DNA from: Beggiatoa alba B18LD
Lineage (GTDB): Bacteria; Pseudomonadota; Gammaproteobacteria; Beggiatoales; Beggiatoaceae
Assembly (NCBI RefSeq): GCF_000245015.1
Contig: NZ_JH600070.1
Location: forward strand, 3,759,062 to 3,823,061
Reading direction: 5' to 3'
Length of the DNA stretch: 64,000 bases
Shown: piece after piece, positions 1-8,908 of the stretch
Layout: every line of letters starts with the position of its first letter
Position numbering within the stretch: position 1 is the stretch's first letter
Program-made: the position numbers and the translations under genes
Notes under the pieces: model-generated
The model's database searches: none
What the model was told of the DNA's origin: nothing
What the model saw: the letters and a program-made list of their open reading frames with translations, nothing else

Positions 1-2
1 AA

Positions 3-146
3 CAAGGGGTTAAACAAGGAATTGAACAAGGCATCGAACAAGAAAGAATAAAAGTCGCAATAACACTGAAGAAAAGCAACGCCCCTCTTGAGCTTATTAT
101 GGTTGCGACGGGATTAACACGCGAAGAAATTGAACGATTAGAGTAA
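3..146 (+). CDS. C-terminal fragment of an Rpn/PD-(D/E)XK transposase-like protein
   Basis: The frame opening at base 3 runs without a start codon to TAA at 144-146, so only the last 47 residues are in the window. They begin with an imperfect QGxxQGIEQGIEQ repeat and end with an ATGLTREEIERLE helix. That tail (charged repeat, then a short 'S/TGLS-x-EEIEKL' helix) is characteristic of Rpn-family recombination-promoting nucleases and related putative transposases. The catalytic part lies outside the window, so activity cannot be judged. A 70-bp hairpin element starts on the last base of the stop codon. Confidence 0.55.
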   Translation, partial: QGVKQGIEQGIEQERIKVAITLKKSNAPLELIMVATGLTREEIERLE

Positions 147-215
147 ACGCACTATAAAACAATGTGGAGGACTGCCAGTCCTAAATTCAAATCATTTTAT
201 GGTACGTTTACTATA
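146..215 (-). repeat. 70-bp palindromic miniature element, copy 1
   Basis: This segment is the reverse complement of 5196-5265 over the same 70-bp length, with scattered mismatches. Its ends are imperfect inverted repeats (AACGCACTATAAA against TTTATGGTACGTT), and an inner hairpin, AGGACT-GCC-AGTCCT, sits at about 169-183. It abuts the stop codon of the upstream gene. The size, palindromic ends and lack of coding potential fit a REP- or MITE-like element. Confidence 0.7.
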
Positions 216-226
216 TTATCATACTG

Positions 227-934
227 CTAATGTCCCCCTAAATATGCATTTTTGATTTCAGGCTGTTCTAATAATTCTTGCCCTGTCCCTGTCATCGTAA
301 TATGACCATTTACCAAGACATAACCACGATGCGCCAGTTTTAACGCATGGTATGCATTCTGTTCAATTAAAAAGACAGTTACATTTTCTTTTTCATTAAT
401 TTCCTTAATAACTTCAAAAATCTGCTTCACAATTAATGGCGCGAGTCCTAAGGAAGGTTCATCTAATAACAAAAGTTGTGGACGACTCATCAATGCTCGT
501 GCAATTGCCAGCATTTGCTGTTCCCCACCCGACATCGTTCCCCCACGTTGATGATGACGTTCTTTCAAGCGTGGAAATAACGTAAACATCCGTTCTAAAT
601 CGGTTTCAAAATACGGCGATTCTTGTGCGCCTAACTGTAAATTTTCCATGACTGTCATCCGTGGAAAAATGCGCCGCCCCTCAGGTGCGTGAGCAATGCC
701 TAAACGGACAATTTCATGAGTTGGTAAATAAGTAATATCCTGACCTTTAAAAGTAATCGTTCCCGCTGCCGCACGCGGATTACCACAAATAGTCATCAAT
801 AATGTAGATTTACCTGCGCCATTTGCGCCGATAAGTGTGACAATTTCCCCTGCATGAATTTCTAAATTAATGCCATGTAACGCATGGATATTACCGTAAT
901 AAGTATGAACACCATTCACTGTTAAAACACTCAT
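227..934 (-). CDS. livF: Branched-chain amino acid ABC transporter ATPase LivF
   Basis: This 235-residue ATPase is one of the two nucleotide-binding subunits of a LivFGMH-type importer for leucine, isoleucine and valine, acting on the cytoplasmic face of the inner membrane. Walker A (GANGAGKS) is at about 36-43, the ABC signature SGGEQ at 135-139, and Walker B LLLLDEP ends at 160. The length and the APEGRRIFPRMTVMENL segment are typical of LivF. It is the last gene of a tightly coupled minus-strand operon, and its start overlaps the livG stop by 4 bp. UrtE of urea transporters is a close relative, but no other urt hallmark is seen. Confidence 0.93.
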   Translation of the reverse strand: MSVLTVNGVHTYYGNIHALHGINLEIHAGEIVTLIGANGAGKSTLLMTICGNPRAAAGTITFKGQDITYLPTHEIVRLGIAHAPEGRRIFPRMTVMENLQLGAQESPYFETDLERMFTLFPRLKERHHQRGGTMSGGEQQMLAIARALMSRPQLLLLDEPSLGLAPLIVKQIFEVIKEINEKENVTVFLIEQNAYHALKLAHRGYVLVNGHITMTGTGQELLEQPEIKNAYLGGH

Positions 935-1749
935 GCAGGTTGTGCTCCTGTGCTTGCTTCCTCACCTAAATAAGCCGCAATCACCGTCGGATTACGGCGA
1001 ATTTCTATCGGTATTCCCTCCGCAATTTTGCGTCCATAATCTAAAACAATAATATGGTCAGAAATATCCATGACGACTTGCATATCATGTTCAATCAATA
1101 AAATACCAATATCATGTTTTTCCTTAATAAAAACGAGCAACTCACTTAATGCCAAGGATTCAGACGGATTAAGCCCAGCGGCGGGTTCATCCAAACACAG
1201 CAAACGAGGACAAGTACACATTGCTCGAGCAATTTCTAACTTTCGTTGTGCACCATAAGGCAAACTGCCTGCGGGTGTATCGGCATATTCCAACAGTTTA
1301 ATCTGTGTCAACCAGTAACAGGCTAATTCCACTGCCGCTTTTTCTGCTTGACGATAACTACGCAACCCAAATAAGCCTTTAAACGTAAATCCTGAAGCAC
1401 GCATTAACTGATTATGCTGTGCCACAATTAAATTTTCTAACACAGACATGGCAGGAAATAATCGAATATTTTGAAAAGTCCGCGCAACTTTTGCCCGCTT
1501 AGTAATTTCAAATCCGCGTAAGCGTTCTAATAAAAAAACCTGATTTTCATGCGTTAGCGTGAGTCGTCCAATGGTTGGGCTATAAAAACCTGTCAAACAA
1601 TTAAATAAAGTGGTTTTACCAGCACCATTAGGGCCAATAATTGCGGTAATTTGGCGATTTTTTGCATTAAACGACACATCATCAATGGCAATTAATCCGC
1701 TGAAACGCATGGTTAAATGTTCTACAGTGAGTAAAATATCAGTATCCAT
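931..1749 (-). CDS. livG: Branched-chain amino acid ABC transporter ATPase LivG
   Basis: This is the second ATP-binding subunit of the importer, 272 residues. Walker A GPNGAGKT lies at about 39-46. The divergent signature LPYGAQRKLEIARAM, typical of LivG, replaces LSGGQ, and Walker B is LLCLDEPAAGL. The long insert between Walker A and the signature (around 65-90) is also LivG-like. It starts 6 bp after the livM stop and overlaps livF by 4 bp, so translation is probably coupled. Confidence 0.93.
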   Translation of the reverse strand: MDTDILLTVEHLTMRFSGLIAIDDVSFNAKNRQITAIIGPNGAGKTTLFNCLTGFYSPTIGRLTLTHENQVFLLERLRGFEITKRAKVARTFQNIRLFPAMSVLENLIVAQHNQLMRASGFTFKGLFGLRSYRQAEKAAVELACYWLTQIKLLEYADTPAGSLPYGAQRKLEIARAMCTCPRLLCLDEPAAGLNPSESLALSELLVFIKEKHDIGILLIEHDMQVVMDISDHIIVLDYGRKIAEGIPIEIRRNPTVIAAYLGEEASTGAQPA

Positions 1750-1755
1750 TGGTAT

Positions 1756-3066
1756 TTAACCCTTTTCTATAGCAGGTATTTCACGACCCTGTAATAAAAT
1801 GGTTGGGTCACGGTGCGACAATAGTCCACGGGGTCGCCAAACCATGATTAATACCATTCCCCCACCAAATGCAAGCATCCGATATTCCTGTAGTTCACGG
1901 AAAAACTCAGTCACCCCAATTAATAGAATTGCTGCAAACACAACGCCCATTTGTCGCCCCATTCCGCCCAAAACCACAATTGCCAGAATCAGCGCGGATT
2001 CAATAAAACTGAAACTTTCAGGGCTGATAAAGCCTTGACGTGTTGCGAAAAAAGCACCCGCGAAACCGCCAAACATAGCACCAATACCAAAAGCGGTTAA
2101 TTTCGTATTTGTGGGATTAATGCCTAAAGAGCGACAAGCAATCTCATCTTCTCGCAAGGCTTCCCATGCTCGCCCGATGGGTAATTTACGAATGCGTAAC
2201 GTAAAAAGATTAGTTAATAACGCCATGCCAAGAATGACATAGTAAAGAAAGATAATGCGATGAATCGGCGAAAACTCGATATTAAAAAAACTATGAAATG
2301 CTTGTATGCCTTCCTCAGGACTACGGGTAAATTCCAATCCAAAAAAACTTGGGCGCGGAATATCAGAAATACCATTAGGTCCCCCCGTAAATTGATACCA
2401 ATTCAACAGAATAATACGAATAATTTCGCCAAATCCTAACGTGACAATCGCAAGATAATCGCCCCGCAACCGCAACACGGGATAACCCAATAAAACCCCA
2501 AATAATCCGCCCAATAATCCCGCTAGTGGCAAACACATCCAAAAACCTAAGCCCCAGTGTGTGGACAGTAACGCAAATGAATAAGCCCCAACCGCGTAAA
2601 AACCGACATAGCCTAAATCAAGCAATCCAGCTAAACCAACAACAATATTTAAGCCCCAGCCCAACATGATATAAGTTAATACCAGCGTTGCGATGTCCAA
2701 CACATAACGGTCTGTAAAACTCAGAAAAGGTAACGCAATCGCAAGTGCAATTAAAACAAGAGCAATCAGTAGATTAGTAAAACGAAAAAGCGAGGGGGAA
2801 AGGTGAGGTAGGAAATTAGCAACAGGCAATAAGGGCGCGTGATATTGTCGTCGCCAAAGCCAATAAATCATTAATAAAAAGCGTCCTGTAAACACACTTA
2901 AAACTGCGATAACGACCCAATTCCAATGCGTACTTAAACCTAAACCATTGGGCAAATCAACAGGGCGCACGCCTATCATGAGCAAACTCAACCCCAAAGC
3001 AATGGCTGCGGCTAACAAAGCATCTTTTAACGCAATAGGCAAAAAAGAACGAATAGTTGCAGTCAT
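1756..3066 (-). CDS. livM: Branched-chain amino acid ABC transporter permease LivM
   Basis: This 436-residue polytopic inner-membrane permease forms half of the translocation pore. It is strongly hydrophobic, and the LivM core ([23 protein letters not shown]) is followed by [18 protein letters not shown] roughly 120-residue N-terminal extension with extra membrane spans precedes the core, as in the longer LivM forms of gammaproteobacteria. The ATG overlaps the livH stop by one base (TAATG), which points to coupled translation. Confidence 0.93.
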   Translation of the reverse strand: MTATIRSFLPIALKDALLAAAIALGLSLLMIGVRPVDLPNGLGLSTHWNWVVIAVLSVFTGRFLLMIYWLWRRQYHAPLLPVANFLPHLSPSLFRFTNLLIALVLIALAIALPFLSFTDRYVLDIATLVLTYIMLGWGLNIVVGLAGLLDLGYVGFYAVGAYSFALLSTHWGLGFWMCLPLAGLLGGLFGVLLGYPVLRLRGDYLAIVTLGFGEIIRIILLNWYQFTGGPNGISDIPRPSFFGLEFTRSPEEGIQAFHSFFNIEFSPIHRIIFLYYVILGMALLTNLFTLRIRKLPIGRAWEALREDEIACRSLGINPTNTKLTAFGIGAMFGGFAGAFFATRQGFISPESFSFIESALILAIVVLGGMGRQMGVVFAAILLIGVTEFFRELQEYRMLAFGGGMVLIMVWRPRGLLSHRDPTILLQGREIPAIEKG

Positions 3067-3980
3067 TACACTTTCTCCACTTCAGGTTTACCCAATAAGC
3101 CTGTTGGGCGAAATATCAACACTAATACTAAAATGCCAAAAGCTGCAACATCCTTATATTCCACAGAAAAATAAGCCGACCAAAAAACCTCAATTAAGCC
3201 AATCAACAAACCGCCTAGCATTGCCCCTGGTAAAGACCCAATTCCCCCTAATACCGCTGCCGTAAATGCCTTAATCCCTGCGGAGAAGCCAATAAAAAAA
3301 TCGATAACGCCATAAAATAATAAAAACATTACCCCTGCAACAGCCGCTAACGCTGCCCCCATCACAAAGGTTAAAGAAATCGTACGGTCAACATTAATTC
3401 CTAATAATGCCGCCATCGTTCTATCCTGCTCACAAGCCCGTTGTGCCCGTCCAATAGAAGTTCGATGAATTAATAAAGTAAATCCCGTCATTAAAACTAA
3501 TGTCGTTACAATGATAATAATCTGCATATAACTTAAAACGACACTGTAACCATCTGTCTCTAACAAAGTAAATCCACCCTCAATCATCGGGGGTAAAGGG
3601 CGTACTCGTGCACCTTGAAATAACTGCACATAGTTTTGTAAAAAAATAGACATCCCAATTGCGGAAATTAGCGGTGCGAGACGAAACGACCCCCGCAAAG
3701 GACGATAAGCAAGCCGTTCAACCGTCCAGCCATACACCGATGTTAATAGCATCGCCACAAGGAGTGTTAATAACAAAGCCAGCGGTATCCACGTAATCCC
3801 CGCCGCACCAAGTACTAACAACGCAATTAAGCCTGTAAACGCCCCTATCATAAAAATATCGCCATGTGCAAAATTAATCATGCCGATAATGCCATAAACC
3901 ATTGAATAGCCAATAGCAATTAAGCCATAAATTGCGCCCAGTGTGACACCATTGATAAGTTGCTGTAAAAAATACTCCAT
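3066..3980 (-). CDS. livH: Branched-chain amino acid ABC transporter permease LivH
   Basis: This 304-residue permease pairs with LivM. The N-terminal [21 protein letters not shown] and [14 protein letters not shown] segments are the LivH signature, and the C-terminal [11 protein letters not shown] tail is also typical. The ATG follows a good Shine-Dalgarno (GAGGAAA, about 8 nt upstream). It is the first gene of the operon livH-livM-livG-livF. No LivK/LivJ-type periplasmic binding protein is encoded upstream or elsewhere in the window, so the binding subunit must be elsewhere. Confidence 0.93.
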   Translation of the reverse strand: MEYFLQQLINGVTLGAIYGLIAIGYSMVYGIIGMINFAHGDIFMIGAFTGLIALLVLGAAGITWIPLALLLTLLVAMLLTSVYGWTVERLAYRPLRGSFRLAPLISAIGMSIFLQNYVQLFQGARVRPLPPMIEGGFTLLETDGYSVVLSYMQIIIIVTTLVLMTGFTLLIHRTSIGRAQRACEQDRTMAALLGINVDRTISLTFVMGAALAAVAGVMFLLFYGVIDFFIGFSAGIKAFTAAVLGGIGSLPGAMLGGLLIGLIEVFWSAYFSVEYKDVAAFGILVLVLIFRPTGLLGKPEVEKV

Positions 3981-4215
3981 TGCAAATTTCCTCGATGACT
4001 GTGATATATGGGAGGTTTGCCTGATGAGCCAATAATAAATAATTTATTGAATATAAAGTATAATTTTTACTATACTAAAACAAACAAAGCCAAATCTCAT
4101 AAAAACGCGATAATCGCATGAATACACAACTCATGCAATGTATTATCCACACGCTTGTCTGACAGGCTCGAGACAATAATAAATATAAAATAAATGAGGA
4201 GATTAAAATAAAAAA

Positions 4216-4250
4216 CCTAACAGAGGCTTAACCGCTGTTAGGCTTTTTTA
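4216..4250. terminator. Orphan bidirectional intrinsic terminator
   Basis: CCTAACAG and CTGTTAGG form an 8-bp stem around a short loop, followed by a T run on the plus strand. An A run before the stem gives a T run on the minus strand. No recognised gene ends just before it on either strand, so it may close an unrecognised small transcript in 4000-4215. Confidence 0.6.
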
Positions 4251-4302
4251 AGAGGCATTTGTTGCACTCGTATAGCGCAACTATTTTTCCAAGATTGCTA
4301 TT

Positions 4303-4485
4303 TAACCTGAGTTCGGCGAGATTCTTTTAAAAAGACAACAGCTTGTCTGGTGAATTCCGATGAAAAACAAGAGAATAATCTCTGCCAGTCCTTCAACCCT
4401 TTTCGCGTGTTCCGACAGACCTGCTAGGTTTTCAAAACCTAGCAGGTCTCTGTTTTATTTTATAAAACTCGCCGAACTCAAGTTA
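4303..4485 (+). repeat. Palindromic composite repeat, copy A (unfilled form)
   Basis: This is one of four dispersed copies (A-D). It begins with AACCTGAGTTCGGCGAG and ends with the inverted equivalent CTCGCCGAACTCAAGTTA. Internally it has GACCTGCTAGGTTTT followed by its reverse complement, a near-perfect 33-nt palindrome. It lacks the nested module found in copies B and D. A degenerate extra end (TCGTCGAACTGAGG) follows at about 4530-4545. Confidence 0.8.
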
Positions 4486-4610
4486 TTTAAGCCCTTTTTC
4501 GCCGTACTCGCGTTATTTTAAAAAAAATCGTCGAACTGAGGAGGGAGATTATGTGAATTATGGTTCAGACAATTAAGCAATGTTTTAATTCTGTTTGGTC
4601 ATTTTTCATC

Positions 4611-4633
4611 TTTTTATAGTGCGTTCGCTATAT
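4611..4633 (+). repeat. Partial end of the 70-bp miniature element
   Basis: TTTTTATAGTGCGTTCGCTATA matches the right end and flank of the 70-bp element at 5252-5272 with about two differences, but the rest of the element is missing. It is probably a relic or a solo end. Confidence 0.45.
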
Positions 4634-4771
4634 TCTATAAAAAACTTGATTCATGGTGATTATTTTTCTATAAAACTATCATAGACTGCTGGTTTATGTT
4701 GCACTCGCACATATTCCCGACATCAACCATACATATCACTATCATCAAACTTGAATTTGCTGCTCTCGCCT

Positions 4772-5194
4772 ATGAAACCGCAGGAATACCTTTTTGTTTA
4801 TGGCACGCTCCTCAAAAACATGCAACATGCTATGCATCAACCGATTACCCGTTATGCAGAATTTATTGATACAGCACACTTTCAAGGCAAGCTCTACGAA
4901 GTTAATGGCTATCCCTGTGCTATTTATTCCCCGCTGACTTCCGAGCATGTTTTTGGCGAACTTTACTGTTTACATCAAGCTGAAGAGCTTTTCCTACTTT
5001 TAGATGATTATGAAGGCTGCAGCCAACGTTTTCCCACTCCTACAGAATACATCCGCCAAAAAATGCCTGTTTTCTCCACGACAGGACAAGGTGTTCTTGC
5101 ATGGATATATCTCTATAATTGGAAAATTCATGGCTTACAACGCATTTATTCAGGTAACTATCTCCACTTTACCCATCAACAGATTGCGGTTTAA
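4772..5194 (+). CDS. Gamma-glutamylcyclotransferase-like (AIG2/YtfP/GGCT fold) protein
   Basis: This 140-residue protein has the GGCT fold signature YLFVYGTLLKNM near the N-terminus and the conserved LLLDDYEGC segment, whose Glu is in the position of the catalytic acid of gamma-glutamyl cyclotransferases. Family members release 5-oxoproline from gamma-glutamyl peptides or amines; the substrate cannot be told from sequence. I chose the ATG at 4772. A TTG at 4751 would add seven residues but has no better ribosome site. It stands alone between repeat elements. Confidence 0.75.
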   Translation: MKPQEYLFVYGTLLKNMQHAMHQPITRYAEFIDTAHFQGKLYEVNGYPCAIYSPLTSEHVFGELYCLHQAEELFLLLDDYEGCSQRFPTPTEYIRQKMPVFSTTGQGVLAWIYLYNWKIHGLQRIYSGNYLHFTHQQIAV

Positions 5195-5195
5195 T

Positions 5196-5265
5196 TATAG
5201 TAAACGTACCATAAAGTGATTTAAATTTAGGACTGTCGATCCTCCGCATCGTTTTATAGTGCGTT
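5196..5265 (+). repeat. 70-bp palindromic miniature element, copy 2
   Basis: Reverse-complement partner of 146-215. It begins TATAGTAAACGTACCATAAA and ends TTTTATAGTGCGTT. The outer arms AACGTACCATAAAGTGAT and the reverse of the right end, AACGCACTATAAAACGAT, are imperfect inverted repeats. The inner AGGACTGTCGATCCT hairpin is less perfect than in copy 1. It lies directly after the GGCT-like gene. Confidence 0.7.
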
Positions 5266-5277
5266 AGCTATATCTAT

Positions 5278-5599
5278 TAACCTGAGTTCGGCGAGTTTTA
5301 TAAAATAAAACAGAGACCTGCTAGGTTTTCAAAACCTAGCAGGTCTATTGGAACACGCGAAAAGGTTTGACGGACTGGCAGAGATTATTCTCTTGTTTTT
5401 CATCAAAATTCACCAGACAAGATTACAACATTGTCTGAATCAGGATTTTCAGAATTAACAGAATTAGCGGAATTTAAAACCCTTAAACCAAAAAGTAAGA
5501 TGAATCATGCTTTTTAATTCTGCTAATTCTGAAAATTTTGTGAATTCTGATTCAGACAAGCCGTTGTTTCTTTAACAGAAACTCGCCGAACTCAGGTTA
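5278..5599 (-). repeat. Palindromic composite repeat, copy B (filled form)
   Basis: Opposite in orientation to copy A. The ends are TAACCTGAGTTCGGCGAG and CTCGCCGAACTCAGGTTA, a nearly perfect inverted pair. It holds the GACCTGCTAGG palindrome at about 5318-5347 and a nested module at 5431-5559. That module is bounded by TTGTCTGAATCAG and its reverse complement and contains short CAGAATTA-type subrepeats. Confidence 0.8.
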
Positions 5600-5644
5600 T
5601 TAGCTCGCAGTATTGGGGTTAACGAGTAAAACCTGCTACATTTT

Positions 5645-8533
5645 TTAGGCTAGCCGTTTTTTACATTGGACTTGTACAAATAACTGTCCATTTAAATCAG
5701 GGAGTTTATCTGTTTTTTGTACGGTTTGAAGACTGATATGGTTGGGGGTGTATGTGTTAATGCTGCGTAAGTCCTGCGGTGTTTTTCCAACGGTTTTTAA
5801 ACTACGTACCACAAAACGACTTTCTAATAACCCATTTTGTAAGCCACATTTACTTTGTAGTTGTGTGGTTGCGTTAAAAAAACCACTGGGTAAGCTGATG
5901 ACATTGCCACTGATGTCGACAATGGGAGAGGTAATCACGATATTTCCTGAAATTCCTGTTTGTGAACTGGCATCGATTTGTGTTTCTCGGGTGGTAGAGG
6001 CAAGCAATTGTTCTGTTTCAAGGGTAATATTACCGCCATTACCATCCATCGCTTGTGCAACAATCTGTCCTTTATCCACAATCACAAATTGTGGTGCGCT
6101 GATTGTAATGTTACCGCTGTTTCCTGTGCCACCACGCACACTAGTTGTGATATTTCCCCCATTACGTAAATAAATTTGTTGAGAAATATTCAAATTAATA
6201 TTACCTCCCGCAGCATTTTGTGTGGAAGCATTAATACTCCCGCCCTCTTCTAAATCCAGCGTTTGAGTAGTTATCACAATTTCTCCTGCATTCCCTGCTG
6301 TTTCATCATGACTTTCAGAACTTGCATAAATGCCTGCATGATTCATTTTATCTTCTAAAATTGTCGTTCCGCTGATTTTAATATGTTCTGCTTGGATTTC
6401 GATAAAATTACCTGAACCTGAGGTTGTCGTTGAACCACTGATGAGTGCACCGTCGACAATTAAATTTTTTGCAGACAAGTGAATTTCTCCTGCTTGTCCA
6501 CCATTTGTTCCTTCTATGTTATAGCTAGTTGCTTGAATCGCGGTGGGTAATGCAAATTCATGTTGTAATTCTCCGCCCAGCATTTCTAAGGTATCGGCTA
6601 CGTTGATAAAAATTGCGCCACCATTGCCTGTGCCTTCCGTGGGGCTGGAAATGGTCGCTCCATTGTGCATGTATAAGTTGTCAGCCGTGATACCAATCTT
6701 TCCCGCATTACCTGTTCCTAATGTGGTGGTTGTAATAAAACCACTATTCATATCAATTGTTTTAGCACTGATAAGAATTTCACCTGCTTCCCCGCTATTG
6801 CTTAAAGTTTGATTACTGGAAGAGGCAAGAATACCGCTGGTTGTGGTTGGAATGCGGGATAAATCTTCATTTGCTCCTTCTTTATCCATACCGTCTTTTT
6901 GCGTTGTGACACTATCGTCAATGGGCGTAACCATGCCAACGTTATCATTGGCTTTGTCTTCTTTAACAACATTAATCAAATTTTTTGGATCACTCAAAGG
7001 ATTACCAATATTGGCATTACCTAAAATCAATGTATCTTTAATTGTTAATAGAATTGTGCCTCCATTACCACCGCCAAAGGTACTACTGCTAATTTGTCCG
7101 CCATCTAGCAGGCGTAAATTGTCCGCTTGAATTGCCACAATTCCTGCATCCCCCCCTGTTTCAGAGCTATCGACAGAGTTGACAAATAAGCCACTGTAAG
7201 GATTAGTAATGTCTTGTTCTTCGGTTTGCGCACTGCCGCGAATTTCTACATCATTGGCTTTGATAAAGATTCCCCCTGCATTGCCACTTCCCTCAGAAGA
7301 ACTATCTAGTTTTCCACCATCATGCAACAAGAGTACAGGGGTTTCTATATAAATAACACCAGCTTGCCCTGCATTCTCTGCCGTGCTTAAGCTATTTGCA
7401 GCAATTTGGCTGGTCATTACACCAGTATCGGCTAATAAATCTTTTTCTGTTTTTCCGCCAATATCGACTTGTTCACTGGCAAAAATATAAACATCGCCAC
7501 CTTTACCAGTACCATTTGTTAAAGTCGCGATTAAACTATTTTCTAGTTTTAATGAGTTGATTTGCATTAAAATATTGCCACTATCATCATTATTAATAAT
7601 ATTGACATCTGTATTTTCTACAGATAAATCAAGTACACCACCGCTCATTAAAACGCTGTCTTTAACGATAAATTGCCCACCATAGATATATAAATCCCCT
7701 GCTTTTTGGGTATTAATGTTAATTTCAGAATCTTGTATCGATGCGGAGATTTTCGCACCAGACACAAGCAGATAACTATGGTCAAGTGAGATATTGCCAC
7801 GTTGAAGACTGGATAAGTTTGCTAAATCTTCTAATTTATCAAAGTTTACTTGTGCCGCACTTGCAAGACTTATTAATGCAATCCGTTTTGAAACTGCCCA
7901 TAAAAAACTATCATCAATTTGAATATTTCCCCCTATCAAGGAAATATCATTATCGTAAGCAATAAAAAAGGTATCATTTAAACGAATATCGGCGGGTGTT
8001 TCGGTTAAAAAACCGTAAGCACTAGGTGGTGCACTGGTTAAAACGCTTTGTTCTGGATAACGGGCATTAAATTCCCCGTCTGTTCCTAGATATAAAGTGT
8101 CCGCTGTAGAAGCATGAAAGGAGCTAAACACTTCTACGCTAGAACCTTCACCAAAAATTATTCCTTGGGGATTAATAAAGAATAAGTCCCCGCCAACCAG
8201 ATTAGAACTAATTGTCCCGTTAATAAAAGAAGGTTTTCCACCCGTTACGCGGCTGATAATATTCGTCACGCTATCAGGTTTTGTTAGGAAGTAAGCCATA
8301 TCTCCTGACTGTAAATTAAACTCACTGAAGCTATAAAATAAGTTTGTCCCGTACTGTTTCCCCATCTCTTGCTGAATCAGAATTGCACTAACATCACCAT
8401 GTTCAGGAGTATTAAATATGGAACTGTTTAACCGCGTTGTATCCGTGCCTAAGGTATTATCAAGAATGATATCGGCTTGTAATAATGGGCTAAATAAAAA
8501 TCCAATTAGCATGAGAATACGGTAATTTTGCAT
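5645..8533 (-). CDS. Filamentous haemagglutinin-type exoprotein (TpsA, two-partner secretion)
   Basis: This 962-residue protein has a signal peptide (about residues 1-20, ending LLQA-D) and an N-terminal TPS secretion domain. Hallmarks are SRVTGGKPS at about 94-102 and NPQGIIFGEGS from residue 121, matching the NPNGI and related motifs of FhaB-like proteins. The rest is a beta-helix of imperfect repeats rich in G-x-A-G-x-I and GxGNGG segments. Such proteins cross the outer membrane through a TpsB (FhaC-like) porin and act as adhesins or matrix proteins. No TpsB gene is adjacent, and no CHAT or toxin domain is seen at the C-terminus. Confidence 0.87.
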   Translation of the reverse strand: MQNYRILMLIGFLFSPLLQADIILDNTLGTDTTRLNSSIFNTPEHGDVSAILIQQEMGKQYGTNLFYSFSEFNLQSGDMAYFLTKPDSVTNIISRVTGGKPSFINGTISSNLVGGDLFFINPQGIIFGEGSSVEVFSSFHASTADTLYLGTDGEFNARYPEQSVLTSAPPSAYGFLTETPADIRLNDTFFIAYDNDISLIGGNIQIDDSFLWAVSKRIALISLASAAQVNFDKLEDLANLSSLQRGNISLDHSYLLVSGAKISASIQDSEININTQKAGDLYIYGGQFIVKDSVLMSGGVLDLSVENTDVNIINNDDSGNILMQINSLKLENSLIATLTNGTGKGGDVYIFASEQVDIGGKTEKDLLADTGVMTSQIAANSLSTAENAGQAGVIYIETPVLLLHDGGKLDSSSEGSGNAGGIFIKANDVEIRGSAQTEEQDITNPYSGLFVNSVDSSETGGDAGIVAIQADNLRLLDGGQISSSTFGGGNGGTILLTIKDTLILGNANIGNPLSDPKNLINVVKEDKANDNVGMVTPIDDSVTTQKDGMDKEGANEDLSRIPTTTSGILASSSNQTLSNSGEAGEILISAKTIDMNSGFITTTTLGTGNAGKIGITADNLYMHNGATISSPTEGTGNGGAIFINVADTLEMLGGELQHEFALPTAIQATSYNIEGTNGGQAGEIHLSAKNLIVDGALISGSTTTSGSGNFIEIQAEHIKISGTTILEDKMNHAGIYASSESHDETAGNAGEIVITTQTLDLEEGGSINASTQNAAGGNINLNISQQIYLRNGGNITTSVRGGTGNSGNITISAPQFVIVDKGQIVAQAMDGNGGNITLETEQLLASTTRETQIDASSQTGISGNIVITSPIVDISGNVISLPSGFFNATTQLQSKCGLQNGLLESRFVVRSLKTVGKTPQDLRSINTYTPNHISLQTVQKTDKLPDLNGQLFVQVQCKKRLA

Positions 8534-8908
8534 AACAATTGCTCCTTAAACGTACCGTAGATAAGCAAAGATGATTATTGAAAATATTTCATCTATTGTC
8601 CCTTGGAAGAAGGGTAAAAAATAGCTTTTCTTCTTAAAAAGAAAATAATCTTAAAAATTAAAGTATAAATGAATATTTCCATCGGTCTTTAGGGAAAAAA
8701 AACGAATTTTTATGGGACTTAAACGTACTTATATAAAAACTATACTACTGAAATATATAATTATTATTTTTTAAAAGTTCGGAATAGCACTAGCATTTTT
8801 ATTAGCCCTATGCCACACTATAATTTAAGTGTTATGTTTTTGTAACACGAAAAAAACAATTATAATGATCGGTTTTTTCATAGACCAAATATCAGGGGAT
8901 GTCAGGAT
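8534..8908. promoter_or_regulatory. Intergenic region between the divergent tpsA and acoR-like genes
   Basis: This AT-rich divergent spacer holds a perfect palindrome, GTGTTA-N8-TAACAC, at 8829-8848. A TATAAT box lies at 8861-8866, about 17 bp downstream of a weak TTTTGT hexamer that overlaps the palindrome. That geometry suggests an operator covering the -35 region of the activator gene, for example autoregulation. No clear -24/-12 sigma-54 promoter was found for either gene. Confidence 0.35.

Noticed and set aside
5742..7130. Several plus-strand ORFs inside the haemagglutinin gene.
   Set aside because: They are antisense to a clear TPS-domain protein with continuous repeats, and have low-complexity translations.
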